Shown here piece by piece: positions 23,479-33,623 of a stretch of 64,000 bases of DNA. This DNA comes from Tautonia plasticadhaerens (GTDB taxonomy: Bacteria > Planctomycetota > Planctomycetia > Isosphaerales > Isosphaeraceae): the NCBI RefSeq assembly GCF_007752535.1, contig NZ_CP036426.1, forward strand, positions 2,294,001 to 2,358,000, given 5' to 3'. The translations under genes and the position numbers were made by a program. The notes below the pieces were generated by a model, which saw nothing but the letters and a program-made list of their open reading frames with translations, searched no databases and was not told the origin of the DNA. Every line of letters begins with the position of its first letter. Within the stretch, counting starts at the first letter, position 1.

Positions 23479-26280
23479 ATGAGCGGAGCACCTCGGGATC
23501 GGTCGAGCGGGTCGGGGGCCGATCGCCTCGACTGGGGGGCGATCGAGGAGACGATCGCCGAGTTCGAAGGCCTGCTCAACGACGGGGGCCGCCCCGAGAT
23601 CTCCGACTTCCTCCCGCCCGACGGGCCGGCCCGTCGGGCCTTGCTTCCGGCCCTCGTCGCGGCGGAACTGGAGGCCCGGCAAGCCCGGGGGGAGGCGGCC
23701 TCGGAGTCCGAGTATCGCGAGCGGTTCCCCGAGCTGGAGCGGCCGGCCGATCCGGCCGGCCCACGCGCCGGCCAGGCCTGGCTGGAGACCTTCCGGGTCG
23801 ACCCGCCCCCCGAATCCCCGAGGCGCCCCACCGCCCGCCGTCTCGGGAGGTTCGAGCTGCTGGAGGAGGTGGGCCGGGGTGCCTTCGGGGTGGTCTACCG
23901 CGCCTGGGACGGCCAGCTCTGCCGGGAGGTCGCGGTCAAGGTGCTGCACGGGGGCGAACTGGCCGGGGCGGACGCCAGGGCCCGGTTCCGTCGCGAGGCC
24001 CGGAGCGTCGCCCGGCTGTCCCACCCGGGGCTCGTCCCCGTGTTCGAGACGGGGATCGAGGACGGCTCGGCCTTCCTCGTCGGCGAGTTCGTCGCCGGGA
24101 CGACGCTCTCCGGGCGGCTCTCGACCGGCGAGCGGCCTTCCCCGCGGGAGTCGGCCCGGCTGGCCGCCGAGGTGGCCGACGCGTTGCACCACGCCCACCG
24201 CTGCGGCGTCGTGCATCGCGACGTGAAGCCCTCGAACATCCTGATCGGCGCCGACGGCCGCCCCCGGCTGACCGACTTCGGCCTGGCCCGGATCGAGGCC
24301 GACGCCACGCTGACCCGGCCGGGTGAGGCCGTCGGCACGCCCTCCTACATGAGCCCCGAGCAGGCCCGGGGCGAGCTGCCGGCGATCGGCCCCCCCTGCG
24401 ACGTCTACAGCCTGGGGGCCGTGCTCTACGAGTTGCTCACCGGCCACCCGCCGTTCGTGGGGGCGAACCAGGCGGTCTTCCGGCAGATCCTGGAGGACGA
24501 CCCGACCCCGATGGGCCCAGGCGTCCCCACCGACCTGGGGACGATCTGCCTGACCGCCCTGGCCAAGGAGCCCTCCCTGCGCTATCCCTCGGCCGACGCC
24601 ATGGCCGAGGACCTGCGGCGCCACCTCCGGGGCGAGCCGGTGCAGGCCCGCCGGGTCGGCCCGCTGGGTCGCCTCGGCCGACGCTGCCGGCGGAGGCCGA
24701 CGGTCGCGGCCCTGGCCCTAGTCCTGGGGGTCACCGTGCTCGGCTCGTTCGGGACGGTCACGGCCCTGTGGCTCGGCTCGGACCACTACCGGAGGGAGGC
24801 CGAGCGGCATCTCGCCGCGGTCGAACGCCAGCACCGCCAGGCCGTCGAGGAGCTTAAGGGCGCCTACCGGGCGATCTGGCACCAATCCCAGCTGGCCAGG
24901 GTCGCGGCCAACGGCTCGACGATCGGCCCGGGACGGCGCAAGGCGCTCGCCGGGGAGGCGATCGCCCACGCCCGCCGGTTCGTCGTCGACTCGGAGCTGA
25001 GCGACGACCCGACGCTCCGGGAGGAGCGGGCGGCCCTGGCCCTCCACCTCGCCGAGATGACCACCGAGGTCGGGTCGGACGAGGAGGCGATCGACGCCTA
25101 CCTCGACGCGGTCCGGATGGCCGAGCCGCTGGCGACGGACCTCCCCGACGAGCCCCGACACCGCCGCCGCCTCGCCCTGGTCCTGCTCGCCCAGGCCCAA
25201 TCCCAGCTCGACTCGGGCCGGCCCCGGGAGGGGGACGAGACGCTCCGGCGGGCCGACCGACTGGTGTCGGGCCTGATCTCCGGTCGGGCCGACCACCCGG
25301 CCCCCCCCCGGGAGGAGCTGCTGGAGGTCGCCCGGCTCGGCCTGCTGCTCGCCCAGCTCCAGGACCGCCGAGGTCGACCCGGCAGGGCGGTCGACCTGTT
25401 CCGGCAGGTCCGGCGGCCGCTCGGGCGGGCGATCCGCGAACGGCCCTCGGACGGCGAGGCGAGGGCACTCCTCGCCCGGCTCTCGGCCGAGCTGGCCCGC
25501 CTCGCCCGGCACGAGGAGGATCCCTCGGCCGCGATCGACGACATCCGGATCGCGGTCGACTCGTGGGAGGAGGCGGTCTCGGCGTCCCCCCTCGACGAGT
25601 CTTCGAGGCGGGAGCTGGCCGGCGCCGAGCTCCTGCACAGCGAGCTCTTGCGCAGGGCCGACCGGCCCGAGGAGGCCCGATCGGCCGCCCTCCGGGCCCT
25701 GGCGCACTTCGAGCGGATCGCCTCCGGCCGGGGCGAGGACGACCCGGCCATGGCCGTGACCATGGCCCACTGCTCCGCCCAGCTCGGCGCGGCCTGCTAC
25801 GACCTCGGCCGCTGGGACGAGTCCCTCCGGGCCCAGCGTCGGGCGGCCCGGTGCTTCGGGACGTTGCCCCCCGAATGGCGCCGGGAGCGTGGGCACCGGG
25901 TGACCCTGGGGACCATCTCCCACAACATCGGCCGGTGCCTGCACGAGCTGGGCCGGCTGGACGAAGCGGAGGCCGCCTTCCGCGACGCGATCGCCCTGCG
26001 GGCCGAGCTCGCCGGGGCCGACCCCTCGAACCCCGATCGCCTCAGCGACCTGGGAGGGACCCGGCACCGCCTCGGCCTGACGCTGGCCGCCCAGGGACGC
26101 GGCCCCGAGGCCGAATCCGCCTTCGAGCGGGCGATCGCCCATCAGCTCGACGCCCTGCGGCACGCCCCCGACGACTCCCGGTTCCTCGACCTGCTGGCCG
26201 ACCATCGCGCCGCCCTGGCCAGCCTGATGGTCCGCTCCGGCCGCATGCCGGACGCCAACACGGCCGACCTGGCCCGGTAA
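23479..26280 (+). CDS. Serine/threonine protein kinase with TPR C-terminus
   Basis: 933 aa, Hanks-type kinase. Residues 1-120 hold a regulatory extension (EFEGLLNDGGRPEISDFLPP). The kinase domain (123-385) shows GRGAFGVV at 132-139, VAVK with K154, HRDVKPSN with D248, DFG at 266-268 and GTPSYMSPEQARGE in the activation loop. A membrane helix lies near 408-432 (VAALALVLGVTVLGSFGTV). The C-terminal 480 residues are helical TPR-like repeats, for example EAIDAYLDAVRMAEPLA, LDEAEAAFRDAIALRAELA and GPEAESAFERAIAHQLDA. All catalytic residues are present, so it should be active. Ligand unknown. Confidence 0.93.
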   Translation: MSGAPRDRSSGSGADRLDWGAIEETIAEFEGLLNDGGRPEISDFLPPDGPARRALLPALVAAELEARQARGEAASESEYRERFPELERPADPAGPRAGQAWLETFRVDPPPESPRRPTARRLGRFELLEEVGRGAFGVVYRAWDGQLCREVAVKVLHGGELAGADARARFRREARSVARLSHPGLVPVFETGIEDGSAFLVGEFVAGTTLSGRLSTGERPSPRESARLAAEVADALHHAHRCGVVHRDVKPSNILIGADGRPRLTDFGLARIEADATLTRPGEAVGTPSYMSPEQARGELPAIGPPCDVYSLGAVLYELLTGHPPFVGANQAVFRQILEDDPTPMGPGVPTDLGTICLTALAKEPSLRYPSADAMAEDLRRHLRGEPVQARRVGPLGRLGRRCRRRPTVAALALVLGVTVLGSFGTVTALWLGSDHYRREAERHLAAVERQHRQAVEELKGAYRAIWHQSQLARVAANGSTIGPGRRKALAGEAIAHARRFVVDSELSDDPTLREERAALALHLAEMTTEVGSDEEAIDAYLDAVRMAEPLATDLPDEPRHRRRLALVLLAQAQSQLDSGRPREGDETLRRADRLVSGLISGRADHPAPPREELLEVARLGLLLAQLQDRRGRPGRAVDLFRQVRRPLGRAIRERPSDGEARALLARLSAELARLARHEEDPSAAIDDIRIAVDSWEEAVSASPLDESSRRELAGAELLHSELLRRADRPEEARSAALRALAHFERIASGRGEDDPAMAVTMAHCSAQLGAACYDLGRWDESLRAQRRAARCFGTLPPEWRRERGHRVTLGTISHNIGRCLHELGRLDEAEAAFRDAIALRAELAGADPSNPDRLSDLGGTRHRLGLTLAAQGRGPEAESAFERAIAHQLDALRHAPDDSRFLDLLADHRAALASLMVRSGRMPDANTADLAR

Positions 26281-26427
26281 TATCCGGACGGCGTGCCCCT
26301 CCCCTCTCGCCGGCCGACCTTGATGCCCGGGGCGGCCTCGACTACGATAACCGGTGTAGCGGTCTCGCCTTGCGTGAAGGATCCGCGACGCCAAGCCACC
26401 CCGAACGATACGGACGGCGATACGACG

Positions 26428-27597
26428 ATGGCCTACTCGACCTCGGTGCAGCGTCACAAGACCCGAGAGGTGGGGATCGACGACCACGTCGTCGGCGGCG
26501 ACAACCCGATCTGGGTCCAGTCGATGACCACCACCGACACGGCCGACGCCTCCGCCACGCTGGCGCAGATCAAGAAGCTGGAGGACGCCGGCTGCGAGAT
26601 CATCCGCGTCACCGTCCCCAAGAAGGCCGACGTCGAGGCCTGCATGGCGATCCGGGACCACATCACCATCCCGCTGATCGCCGACATCCACTACGACTAC
26701 CGGATGGCCCTGGCCTGCCTGGAGGCCCGCACCCCCTCCGGCCGCCGGGCGGTCGACAAGATCCGGATCAACCCGGGGAACATCGGCGGCGTCGAGCGGT
26801 TCAAGGAGGTCGTCCGCAGGGCCAAGGACCAGGGCGTCCCCATGCGGATCGGCGTCAACAGCGGCAGCCTCGAAGAGGACCTCATCGAGAAGTACGGCTT
26901 CCCCTGCCCCGAGGCCATGGTCGAGAGCGCGCTGCGGCACATCGAGATCGCGGAGTCGCTCGGCTATCACCAGATGATCATCAGCCTGAAGGCCAGTCAC
27001 GTGCCGACGGCCGTCGAGTGCTACTCCCTCTTCGCCCAGAAGAGCGATTACCCCACGCACCTGGGGATCACCGAGGCGGGCTCCCGCGAGTACGGCACCC
27101 TCAAGAGCGCCGCCGGGATCGGGGCGATCCTGCTCAGGGGCATCGGCGACACGATCCGGGTCAGCCTGCTGGGCGACCCCGTGCCCGAGGTCAAGGCCGG
27201 CTTCGACATCCTCCGTGCCACCAGCCGCCGGATCAACGAGCCCGAGGTCGTCGCCTGCCCGACCTGCGGCCGGCTGGACATCGACCTGGAGCGGATCGTC
27301 GCCGAGGTCGAGCAGCGGATGAAGGGCCTGAAGCATCCGCTCCGGATCAGCATCCTCGGCTGCCTCGTCAACGGCTTCGGCGAGGCCAAGGAGGCCGACA
27401 TCGGCATCGCCGCCGGCAGCGGCAAGGGGATCATCTTCAAGCGGGGCGTCCCGATCCGCCACGTCAAGGAGGAGGAGATGGTCGACGCCCTCTGGCAGGA
27501 GGTCATGCGCTTCGAGGAGGACACCCCGCCGCTGGAGTCGTACCTCAAGAAGCAGGAGCAGAAGCAGCAGAAGTCGGCCCTGACGGTCCTCGGCTGA
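26428..27597 (+). CDS. ispG: 4-hydroxy-3-methylbut-2-en-1-yl diphosphate synthase (IspG)
   Basis: 389 aa, the short bacterial form. Catalyses the penultimate MEP-pathway step, reducing MEcPP to HMBPP with a 4Fe-4S cluster. The TIM-barrel part shows PIWVQSMTTTDTADASATL, CEIIRVTVPKKADVEA, PLIADIHYDYRMAL and KIRINPGNIG. The cluster domain shows VACPTCGRLDIDL and SILGCLVNGFGEAKEADIGI, which supply the three Cys ligands. The start at 26428 is the Met of MAYSTSVQRHKTREV. This gives the isoprenoid supply for carotenoids and hopanoids. It follows the kinase by 147 bp. Confidence 0.97.
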   Translation: MAYSTSVQRHKTREVGIDDHVVGGDNPIWVQSMTTTDTADASATLAQIKKLEDAGCEIIRVTVPKKADVEACMAIRDHITIPLIADIHYDYRMALACLEARTPSGRRAVDKIRINPGNIGGVERFKEVVRRAKDQGVPMRIGVNSGSLEEDLIEKYGFPCPEAMVESALRHIEIAESLGYHQMIISLKASHVPTAVECYSLFAQKSDYPTHLGITEAGSREYGTLKSAAGIGAILLRGIGDTIRVSLLGDPVPEVKAGFDILRATSRRINEPEVVACPTCGRLDIDLERIVAEVEQRMKGLKHPLRISILGCLVNGFGEAKEADIGIAAGSGKGIIFKRGVPIRHVKEEEMVDALWQEVMRFEEDTPPLESYLKKQEQKQQKSALTVLG

Positions 27598-27946
27598 GCG
27601 GCGAAACCGCCCTCCTCCATCAGCCCCGCTCCCACCGCCCGAGGGCGCCCCTGGCGGGCGCCCGACCGGGGAGATGGCCTGCTCCCGACACGCCGTCACG
27701 CCCCACGAGAGCCTTCGAGGACGCCTAAAAAGTCGTCCCGCCACGGATGGCGTGTCGCACCCTCGCACTCGACTGCGAAGGATCCCTCGCCGGCCCTTTT
27801 TCAAAGCCGGCGGATCCGATCGCGGCCACTGCCGGGCCGCGACCATCGACGGGCCTGCGAGTCGACCCTCTCCCGACCGGCCGGAGCCCTTGGTCCGGGC
27901 GCCTGCGGGGCCCTCCCGACGCGACACGGAACAACGAGGGGGAGAC
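27598..27946. other. Intergenic region upstream of the unknown Cys/His protein
   Basis: 349 bp without a supported gene. It has GC-rich self-complementary stretches just after ispG (GGGCGCCC type, near 27643-27660) and a less GC-rich section around 27720-27810 with short A and T runs (CTAAAAAGTC, CCTTTTTCAAAG). The latter probably contains the promoter of the next gene. Confidence 0.4.
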
Positions 27947-28828
27947 GTGCGGGCATTCGACATCAACCTCGTCAGGAATTTGATCGATCCCTACCTGTTC
28001 AGGACCATCACCAAGAAGGTCTACGACCCCTCGAACGGGGTCATGCGGGATGAGGTCCGGCCGGTGATCGTCGATGATGGCGCCCTGCCGGGCAACGACC
28101 CGATGATGAAGAGCTCGCAGAGCGACACGGCCCTGCTCCTGCGGGGGCTCGGCGGCACCAACACCAGCCAGGACTGGTGGTATGAGTACGGCCGGCGGAT
28201 CCACGATCGATTCCAGAATACAGGCCCCATGGGGATTCGCTGCGACAGCTGCACCGCGCTGGCCTTCTACCTGCTCCGCAGCAACGGGTGCAGCGGCGCG
28301 ATCACGGTCATCGAACAGGCCAAGGGCAACGCCACCGGGCATTGGTTCCTGCTGGTGGGATGCCCGGACGACGCGACCATCCAGTACCGCGACCGCTTCC
28401 CTCGCGGCTGCTTCGGCGTGGACCTGTGGGGCATCGGCGTCAGGAGGCAGCGCGGCGAGACGACGAGCACCACGTCCGTCCTCGACCCGGCCCTCTGCTG
28501 CTACAGTTGCGGGGACAACAGCCTCAGGCGGAAGATCCACCGGGAGGGCTTGACCACGGTCCCGACGAAGGGCGATTTCTACCATCGCACCACCGTCCCG
28601 GGCTGCATCGGCAACAAGACTCGCAGCAGCAGGCTCAAGGCGTTGGACTCCACGCTTCAAGGGTATGAGCGAGGCACCACGTCCGTGGACCAGCTCGCGA
28701 GGACGTTCAAGGCTTGGGCCGACAGGAAGCCAACCCTGCTGGACGGGGAAATCGACAGCATTCGCAACGCCGAGGGCCAGATGACGGCCCTGCGGCAGTC
28801 GATCCGATGGCTCGGCGGGGCGGCCTGA
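27947..28828 (+). CDS. Unrecognised protein with a possible papain-like Cys-His-Asp set
   Basis: 293 aa, no signal peptide, no family I can name. The centre has RCDSCTALAFYLLRSNG (C99, C102), GHWFLLVGC (H132) and FGVDLWGIG (D159). The order Cys-His-Asp, about 30 residues apart, with a His followed by aromatic/hydrophobic strand and a D-x-W motif, is typical of papain-like folds (NlpC, Tox-PL and YopT-type enzymes). Extra cysteines appear in ALCCYSCGDN. Start: GTG 27947 after GAGGGGGAGA. The region is slightly less GC-rich than its neighbours. No operon partner; enzymatic activity is a hypothesis. Confidence 0.6.
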   Translation: MRAFDINLVRNLIDPYLFRTITKKVYDPSNGVMRDEVRPVIVDDGALPGNDPMMKSSQSDTALLLRGLGGTNTSQDWWYEYGRRIHDRFQNTGPMGIRCDSCTALAFYLLRSNGCSGAITVIEQAKGNATGHWFLLVGCPDDATIQYRDRFPRGCFGVDLWGIGVRRQRGETTSTTSVLDPALCCYSCGDNSLRRKIHREGLTTVPTKGDFYHRTTVPGCIGNKTRSSRLKALDSTLQGYERGTTSVDQLARTFKAWADRKPTLLDGEIDSIRNAEGQMTALRQSIRWLGGAA

Positions 28829-28941
28829 GCCCGGTCGTGCTCGATGAACGGCCGATCCGATCTCAGCCCGAGACGGCACTCGGCTTGCTCCGACCGATCG
28901 GCCGGGCCGATTTCGCCGATCGAGCCCGGAGGAGACGCCCG

Positions 28942-29367
28942 ATGAACGACCCGAGCCCGGGCCCCGCGCGGCTGATCGTCGACGCCATGAACGTCATCGG
29001 TTCGAGGCCGACGGGCTGGTGGCGCGACCGCGATGCCGCCAAGCTCGGGCTGGTGGGACGGCTCCGGGGCCTGGCCCCCGAGGTCCCCGAGTCGATCGTC
29101 GTCGTGATCGACGGCAGGCCGCTGCCCGACCTCCCGGAGGGGGAACAGGGGGGCGTGACCGTCCTCTACGCGAGCCGGAGGGGACCCGATGCGGCCGACG
29201 ACCGCATCGTCGAGATCGTCGCCCGAGGACCGGGGGACGCGGTCGTCGCGACGTCCGACCGAGACCTCTCGCGCCGGGTCCGGGACCTCGGCGCGGAGGT
29301 GCGGGGTGCGTCCTGGCTGCTCTCCCGGCTCGATCGGCTCGATCGAGCCGGTGAGGGGGGCGAGTAA
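28942..29367 (+). CDS. NYN-domain (YacP-like) RNase
   Basis: 141 aa. It begins with ARLIVDAMNVIGSRPTGWWRDRD, the N-terminal acidic motif of NYN/PIN-like nucleases. SIVVVIDGRPLPDLPE and GPDAADDRIVEIVARG supply further acidic residues, and VVATSDRDLSRRVRDLGAEVRG matches the third conserved block. These line up with the four-Asp metal site of the family, which includes YacP/Rae1-type RNases. Start at 28942 preceded by GGAGGAG, 6 bases upstream. Stops 7 bp from the converging polyferredoxin gene. Confidence 0.87.
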   Translation: MNDPSPGPARLIVDAMNVIGSRPTGWWRDRDAAKLGLVGRLRGLAPEVPESIVVVIDGRPLPDLPEGEQGGVTVLYASRRGPDAADDRIVEIVARGPGDAVVATSDRDLSRRVRDLGAEVRGASWLLSRLDRLDRAGEGGE

Positions 29368-29373
29368 CCCGGC

Positions 29374-31263
29374 TCAGGCCATGAGCTGGTCTGCCAGGGC
29401 GGGATCCTCGACGAGCGAGAGGAGCAGGGAACGTTCCTTGTCCCTCGTCTCGCCGATGGCGGTGACGTAGACGGCCGGGTCGTCCTTGACGGGGCACTCG
29501 TGCTCGCAGATGCCGCAGCCGATGCACTTCTCGGGGTCGATGAAGGGGCGCTTCAGCTCCAGGGTGCCGCCCCAGCGGTCGGTGACCTCGACGTTCCGGG
29601 TGAAGATCGACTTGGGGCTGGTCGGGCAGACCTCCTCGCAGACGACGCACTCGGTGTCCATCGCCCAGGGCAGGCAGCGGCCCCGGTTATAGAAGGCGGT
29701 GCCGGTCTTGACCGGCCCCTGGGCCTCGAACGGGCCGACGCCGAGCTTCTCGGCGATCGAGATCTCCCGGATGGCTCCGGTCGGGCAGACCTGGCTGCAC
29801 AACGTGCAGTTCAGCTCGCACCAGCCCATCTTGGAGATCATGATCGGCGTCCAGAGCCCTTCCACCCCGGCCTCGAAGAGCGCCGGCTGGAGGACGTTGG
29901 TCGGGCAGACCCGGATGCACTGGTCGCACTTGATGCAGCGCTGGAGGAACTCCTGCTCGGCGACCGAGCCCGGGGGCCGGATCACCCGCCGGTCGAAGTT
30001 CTTGCGGACGCCGCCCGAGAGCCGGGCCATCGGGAAGAAGAGCACGCCGAAGAGGCCGGCGAGCATCAGGGTCCGGCGGTCGAGGGCCGGGGCGGTGATC
30101 TCGCTGGCCTTGCGGGGGAGGAAGCGGAACTGGAGCGCGTCGTGCGGGCAGTCCTCGATGCAGTTGAAGCAGACGAAACACTCGCTCTTGCGGAGGTCCT
30201 GGTGCGGGTCGGAGGCCCCCTCGCAGCTCTTGAGGCAGAGGTCGCAGTCGGTACACCGCACCGGGTCCCGGTCGATCCGCCAGAGCGAGAACCGGCTGAA
30301 GACCCCGAGCAGGGCGCCCAGCGGGCAGACCGCCCGGCAGAAGAAGCGGGGGATCCACCAGTTGGCGATCAGGAAGCCGATGAAGATGACCCCGACGACC
30401 CAGGCGAACCAGTATTCCCGGGTGTCGGTGTAGACCCCCTCGGTGGCCTTGTCGACCGACGGCAGGACGCTCGTCGTCATCGAGCGGACGGTCAGGGCGA
30501 TCGGGTCGAGCAGGCCGATCTGCAAGGTGGCGTTGTCCCGCCTCGCCGCCTCGGCCGATCGGCCGAGGCCGTCTCCCGCAGCCGCGAGCGTCTCCGGCAC
30601 CCCGGCCCTCATCAGGCCGATCCCGAGCCCGAGCACGACGACGCCGAGCAGGGCCGCGCCGACGGGGACCCTCGCCAGCCTCGACGGCCCGAGGACTCCC
30701 ATCGCCCGGAACGCCGCGTAACCGCCCAGTCCCGCCAGGCCGAGGCCGATCATCCAGGCCGAGATCCCGAACGCCTGGTCGAAGGTCGTAACCGATCCCC
30801 CCTCGGCCGTCCGGGCCAGCGCGGCCTCGTTGTACGATTCGGCGATCCGGCCCGGGGCGTTCCAGAGCGTCGGGACGATCCAGAGGGCGGCCATCGCGAT
30901 CATCGCCGCCAGGATGTAGTACTTCAGCGCGTAGATGCGGCGGTAGCGGTTGACCTCGATCGCCTGCTTCGTGTTCCGCCGGACGCCGATGTTGCCGAAC
31001 AGGTGGTGCAGGATGCCGAAGGGGCACATCCAGTTGCACCAGACCCGGCCGAGCATCATCGTGATGCCCAGGATCACCAGCCCCCAGAACAGGTTCCGGT
31101 AGATCGTGTGCGTCGTCAGCGCCGTGGCGACGGCCACCAGCGGGGACGCCTCCAAAAACCACGAGACCGGCCACCCCTTGAGGAAGCGCAGGTCCGTGAT
31201 CAGCAGGAAGAAGAGGAAGAGCCCGAGGGCGAGCGCCTCGTAGGCGCGTCGGATCTTGACCAT
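29374..31263 (-). CDS. Membrane-bound polyferredoxin (NapH/NosR/RdxA-like 4Fe-4S protein)
   Basis: 629 aa. The N-terminal half is membrane-bound with helices near residues 10-25, 40-55, 60-75, 110-130, 175-190, 205-220 and 280-298. Two conserved membrane Cys motifs, CNWMCPFG and CRAVCPLG, mark the NapH/NosR-type family. Soluble ferredoxin-like clusters follow: CTDCDLCLKSC, CFVCFNCIEDCP, CIKCDQCIRVCP, CELNCTLCSQVCP, CVVCEEVCP and CIGCGICEHECP. Such proteins pass electrons between the quinone pool and periplasmic partners. Gene order with DUF362 and DUF6599 upstream suggests a shared electron-transfer unit. Terminal acceptor unknown. Confidence 0.92.
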   Translation of the reverse strand: MVKIRRAYEALALGLFLFFLLITDLRFLKGWPVSWFLEASPLVAVATALTTHTIYRNLFWGLVILGITMMLGRVWCNWMCPFGILHHLFGNIGVRRNTKQAIEVNRYRRIYALKYYILAAMIAMAALWIVPTLWNAPGRIAESYNEAALARTAEGGSVTTFDQAFGISAWMIGLGLAGLGGYAAFRAMGVLGPSRLARVPVGAALLGVVVLGLGIGLMRAGVPETLAAAGDGLGRSAEAARRDNATLQIGLLDPIALTVRSMTTSVLPSVDKATEGVYTDTREYWFAWVVGVIFIGFLIANWWIPRFFCRAVCPLGALLGVFSRFSLWRIDRDPVRCTDCDLCLKSCEGASDPHQDLRKSECFVCFNCIEDCPHDALQFRFLPRKASEITAPALDRRTLMLAGLFGVLFFPMARLSGGVRKNFDRRVIRPPGSVAEQEFLQRCIKCDQCIRVCPTNVLQPALFEAGVEGLWTPIMISKMGWCELNCTLCSQVCPTGAIREISIAEKLGVGPFEAQGPVKTGTAFYNRGRCLPWAMDTECVVCEEVCPTSPKSIFTRNVEVTDRWGGTLELKRPFIDPEKCIGCGICEHECPVKDDPAVYVTAIGETRDKERSLLLSLVEDPALADQLMA

Positions 31264-31395
31264 CGGTCCCTCCGGAACGTCGGGCCGTTGCGACCCGGGA
31301 TGATTCGCGATCGATCGGGTGATCGACCGATTCTAACGGAATCGGTCGGGGAGGTTGAACGGGAGCCGGGGGAGATCCGGCCGGGTTGGTCGTGC

Positions 31396-32022
31396 TCAGT
31401 CGAACAGGATGCCCTTGAGGTCGAGCACGAAGTCGGGCAGGACGTCCTCGCCCGAGAGCGTCTCGGGGCGGTCCAGGATCTCGACGGGCCGGTCGGGTCG
31501 GTAGATCTCGACGGTCTTCGCCTTGAGGGTGGGGTCGATCAGCCAGCCGAGCCGGGAGCCATTGGCGATGTAGTCGTGCATCTTCTTCCGGAGTTGTCCC
31601 TTGCGGTCGCTCCGGGATCGGACCTCGGCGACAAATTCGGGACAAACGTGCCCGAACCGCTCCCGCTCTTGCTCCGGGAGCATCTCCCATCGTCCTCGGG
31701 AGAGCCAGGCGACGTCCGGTCCCTTGATCGACGTGTCCGGGAGCGTGAACCCAGCAGAGGCACCGAAGACGACCCCCGGCTCCCCATTCGCCCGGTTCCA
31801 GGACCAGACGAGGCCGGCGAGGTTGAGGTTGCGGCGATCCGAGTCGAGGCCGGCGGGAGCCATGATGACCAGATCTCCGCAATCGGAGCGTTCCAGGCGC
31901 AGATTCGGGTTGGCCCGGCAGAGCCGCCAGAAGACCTCGTCGGAGAGCCGGAGGCCGGGCCGGAAGCGGAGGGTCAACGCGCCGAAGAGCATGGTCCCCC
32001 TCGCCCTCACGTCGGTGCTCAT
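31396..32022 (-). CDS. Uma2-family endonuclease-fold protein
   Basis: 208 aa, Uma2 (PD-(D/E)xK-like) family, widespread in planctomycetes and cyanobacteria. Core motifs: RLERSDCGDLVIMAPAG, RNLNLAGLVWSWNR, SIKGPDVAWLSRGRW (conserved PDV), CPEFVAEVRSRSDRKGQLRKK (the EV-x-S-x-S-D-R core with acidic and Lys residues) and SRLGWLIDPTLKAKTVEIYRP. Biological role of the family is unresolved. The start overlaps the stop of the upstream gene (ATGA, 32019-32022), suggesting translational coupling. Confidence 0.9.
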   Translation of the reverse strand: MSTDVRARGTMLFGALTLRFRPGLRLSDEVFWRLCRANPNLRLERSDCGDLVIMAPAGLDSDRRNLNLAGLVWSWNRANGEPGVVFGASAGFTLPDTSIKGPDVAWLSRGRWEMLPEQERERFGHVCPEFVAEVRSRSDRKGQLRKKMHDYIANGSRLGWLIDPTLKAKTVEIYRPDRPVEILDRPETLSGEDVLPDFVLDLKGILFD

Positions 32023-32405
32023 GACGTTCGCGACCTCCCGGGAAGCTGGTCGGCCGGGGACTCGTCGGCGAGGCCGAAGTGGTCGAGGGCCCGGGGATAA
32101 AGCTCGTGCCAGACGTGGACGACGAAAGGGGCGTCGTCCGATCGCCGCGCGACCATCAGGATGGTCGACGGCTCCGGCACCTCCTCGTTCCCGGGGTGGG
32201 TCGCGATGACGACGATGAGGGACCCATCGCCGATGACCGCCCGGACCTCGAGCGCGGAGCCGCCGTCTTCGAAGTGGTCGGGCATGTGGAGCGTCTCGGA
32301 CCGGCCGCCGACGGTGATCCCGACGGCGACGTAGGGCGAGAGGCTCGGGCCGCATTCGTGCTTGCGGCCCAGTACGTCGACCCAGGGGTATGTGGCGGAA
32401 GTCAT
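32019..32405 (-). CDS. Hypothetical protein coupled to the Uma2 gene
   Basis: 128 aa, beginning MTSATYPWVDVLGRK. No family recognised. It looks like an all-beta or alpha/beta soluble protein (EVRAVIGDGSLIVVIATHPG, STILMVARRSDDAPFVVHVW) with a short acidic C-terminus. Four-base overlap with Uma2 suggests co-expression. The start at 32405 (first Met after the DUF362 gene end) is preferred. The pair sits between the polyferredoxin and DUF362 genes like a small insertion. Confidence 0.65.
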   Translation of the reverse strand: MTSATYPWVDVLGRKHECGPSLSPYVAVGITVGGRSETLHMPDHFEDGGSALEVRAVIGDGSLIVVIATHPGNEEVPEPSTILMVARRSDDAPFVVHVWHELYPRALDHFGLADESPADQLPGRSRTS

Positions 32406-32434
32406 CGGGCGATCCCCTCGTCTCGGCTCCGGGC

Positions 32435-33538
<1,104 letters not shown>

Positions 33539-33623
33539 GGCGATGGCCTCGTCGTTCGAGGGGCAGGCGGCGGGGTCGGGGAACGGGGGGTCGGGGGGAA
33601 GATGCCGGATCGGGGGGGAGGGA

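Noticed and set aside
24718-27966. Leftward frame of over 1000 codons across kinase and ispG
   Set aside because: Antisense to two well-supported genes, low-complexity translation, no motifs.
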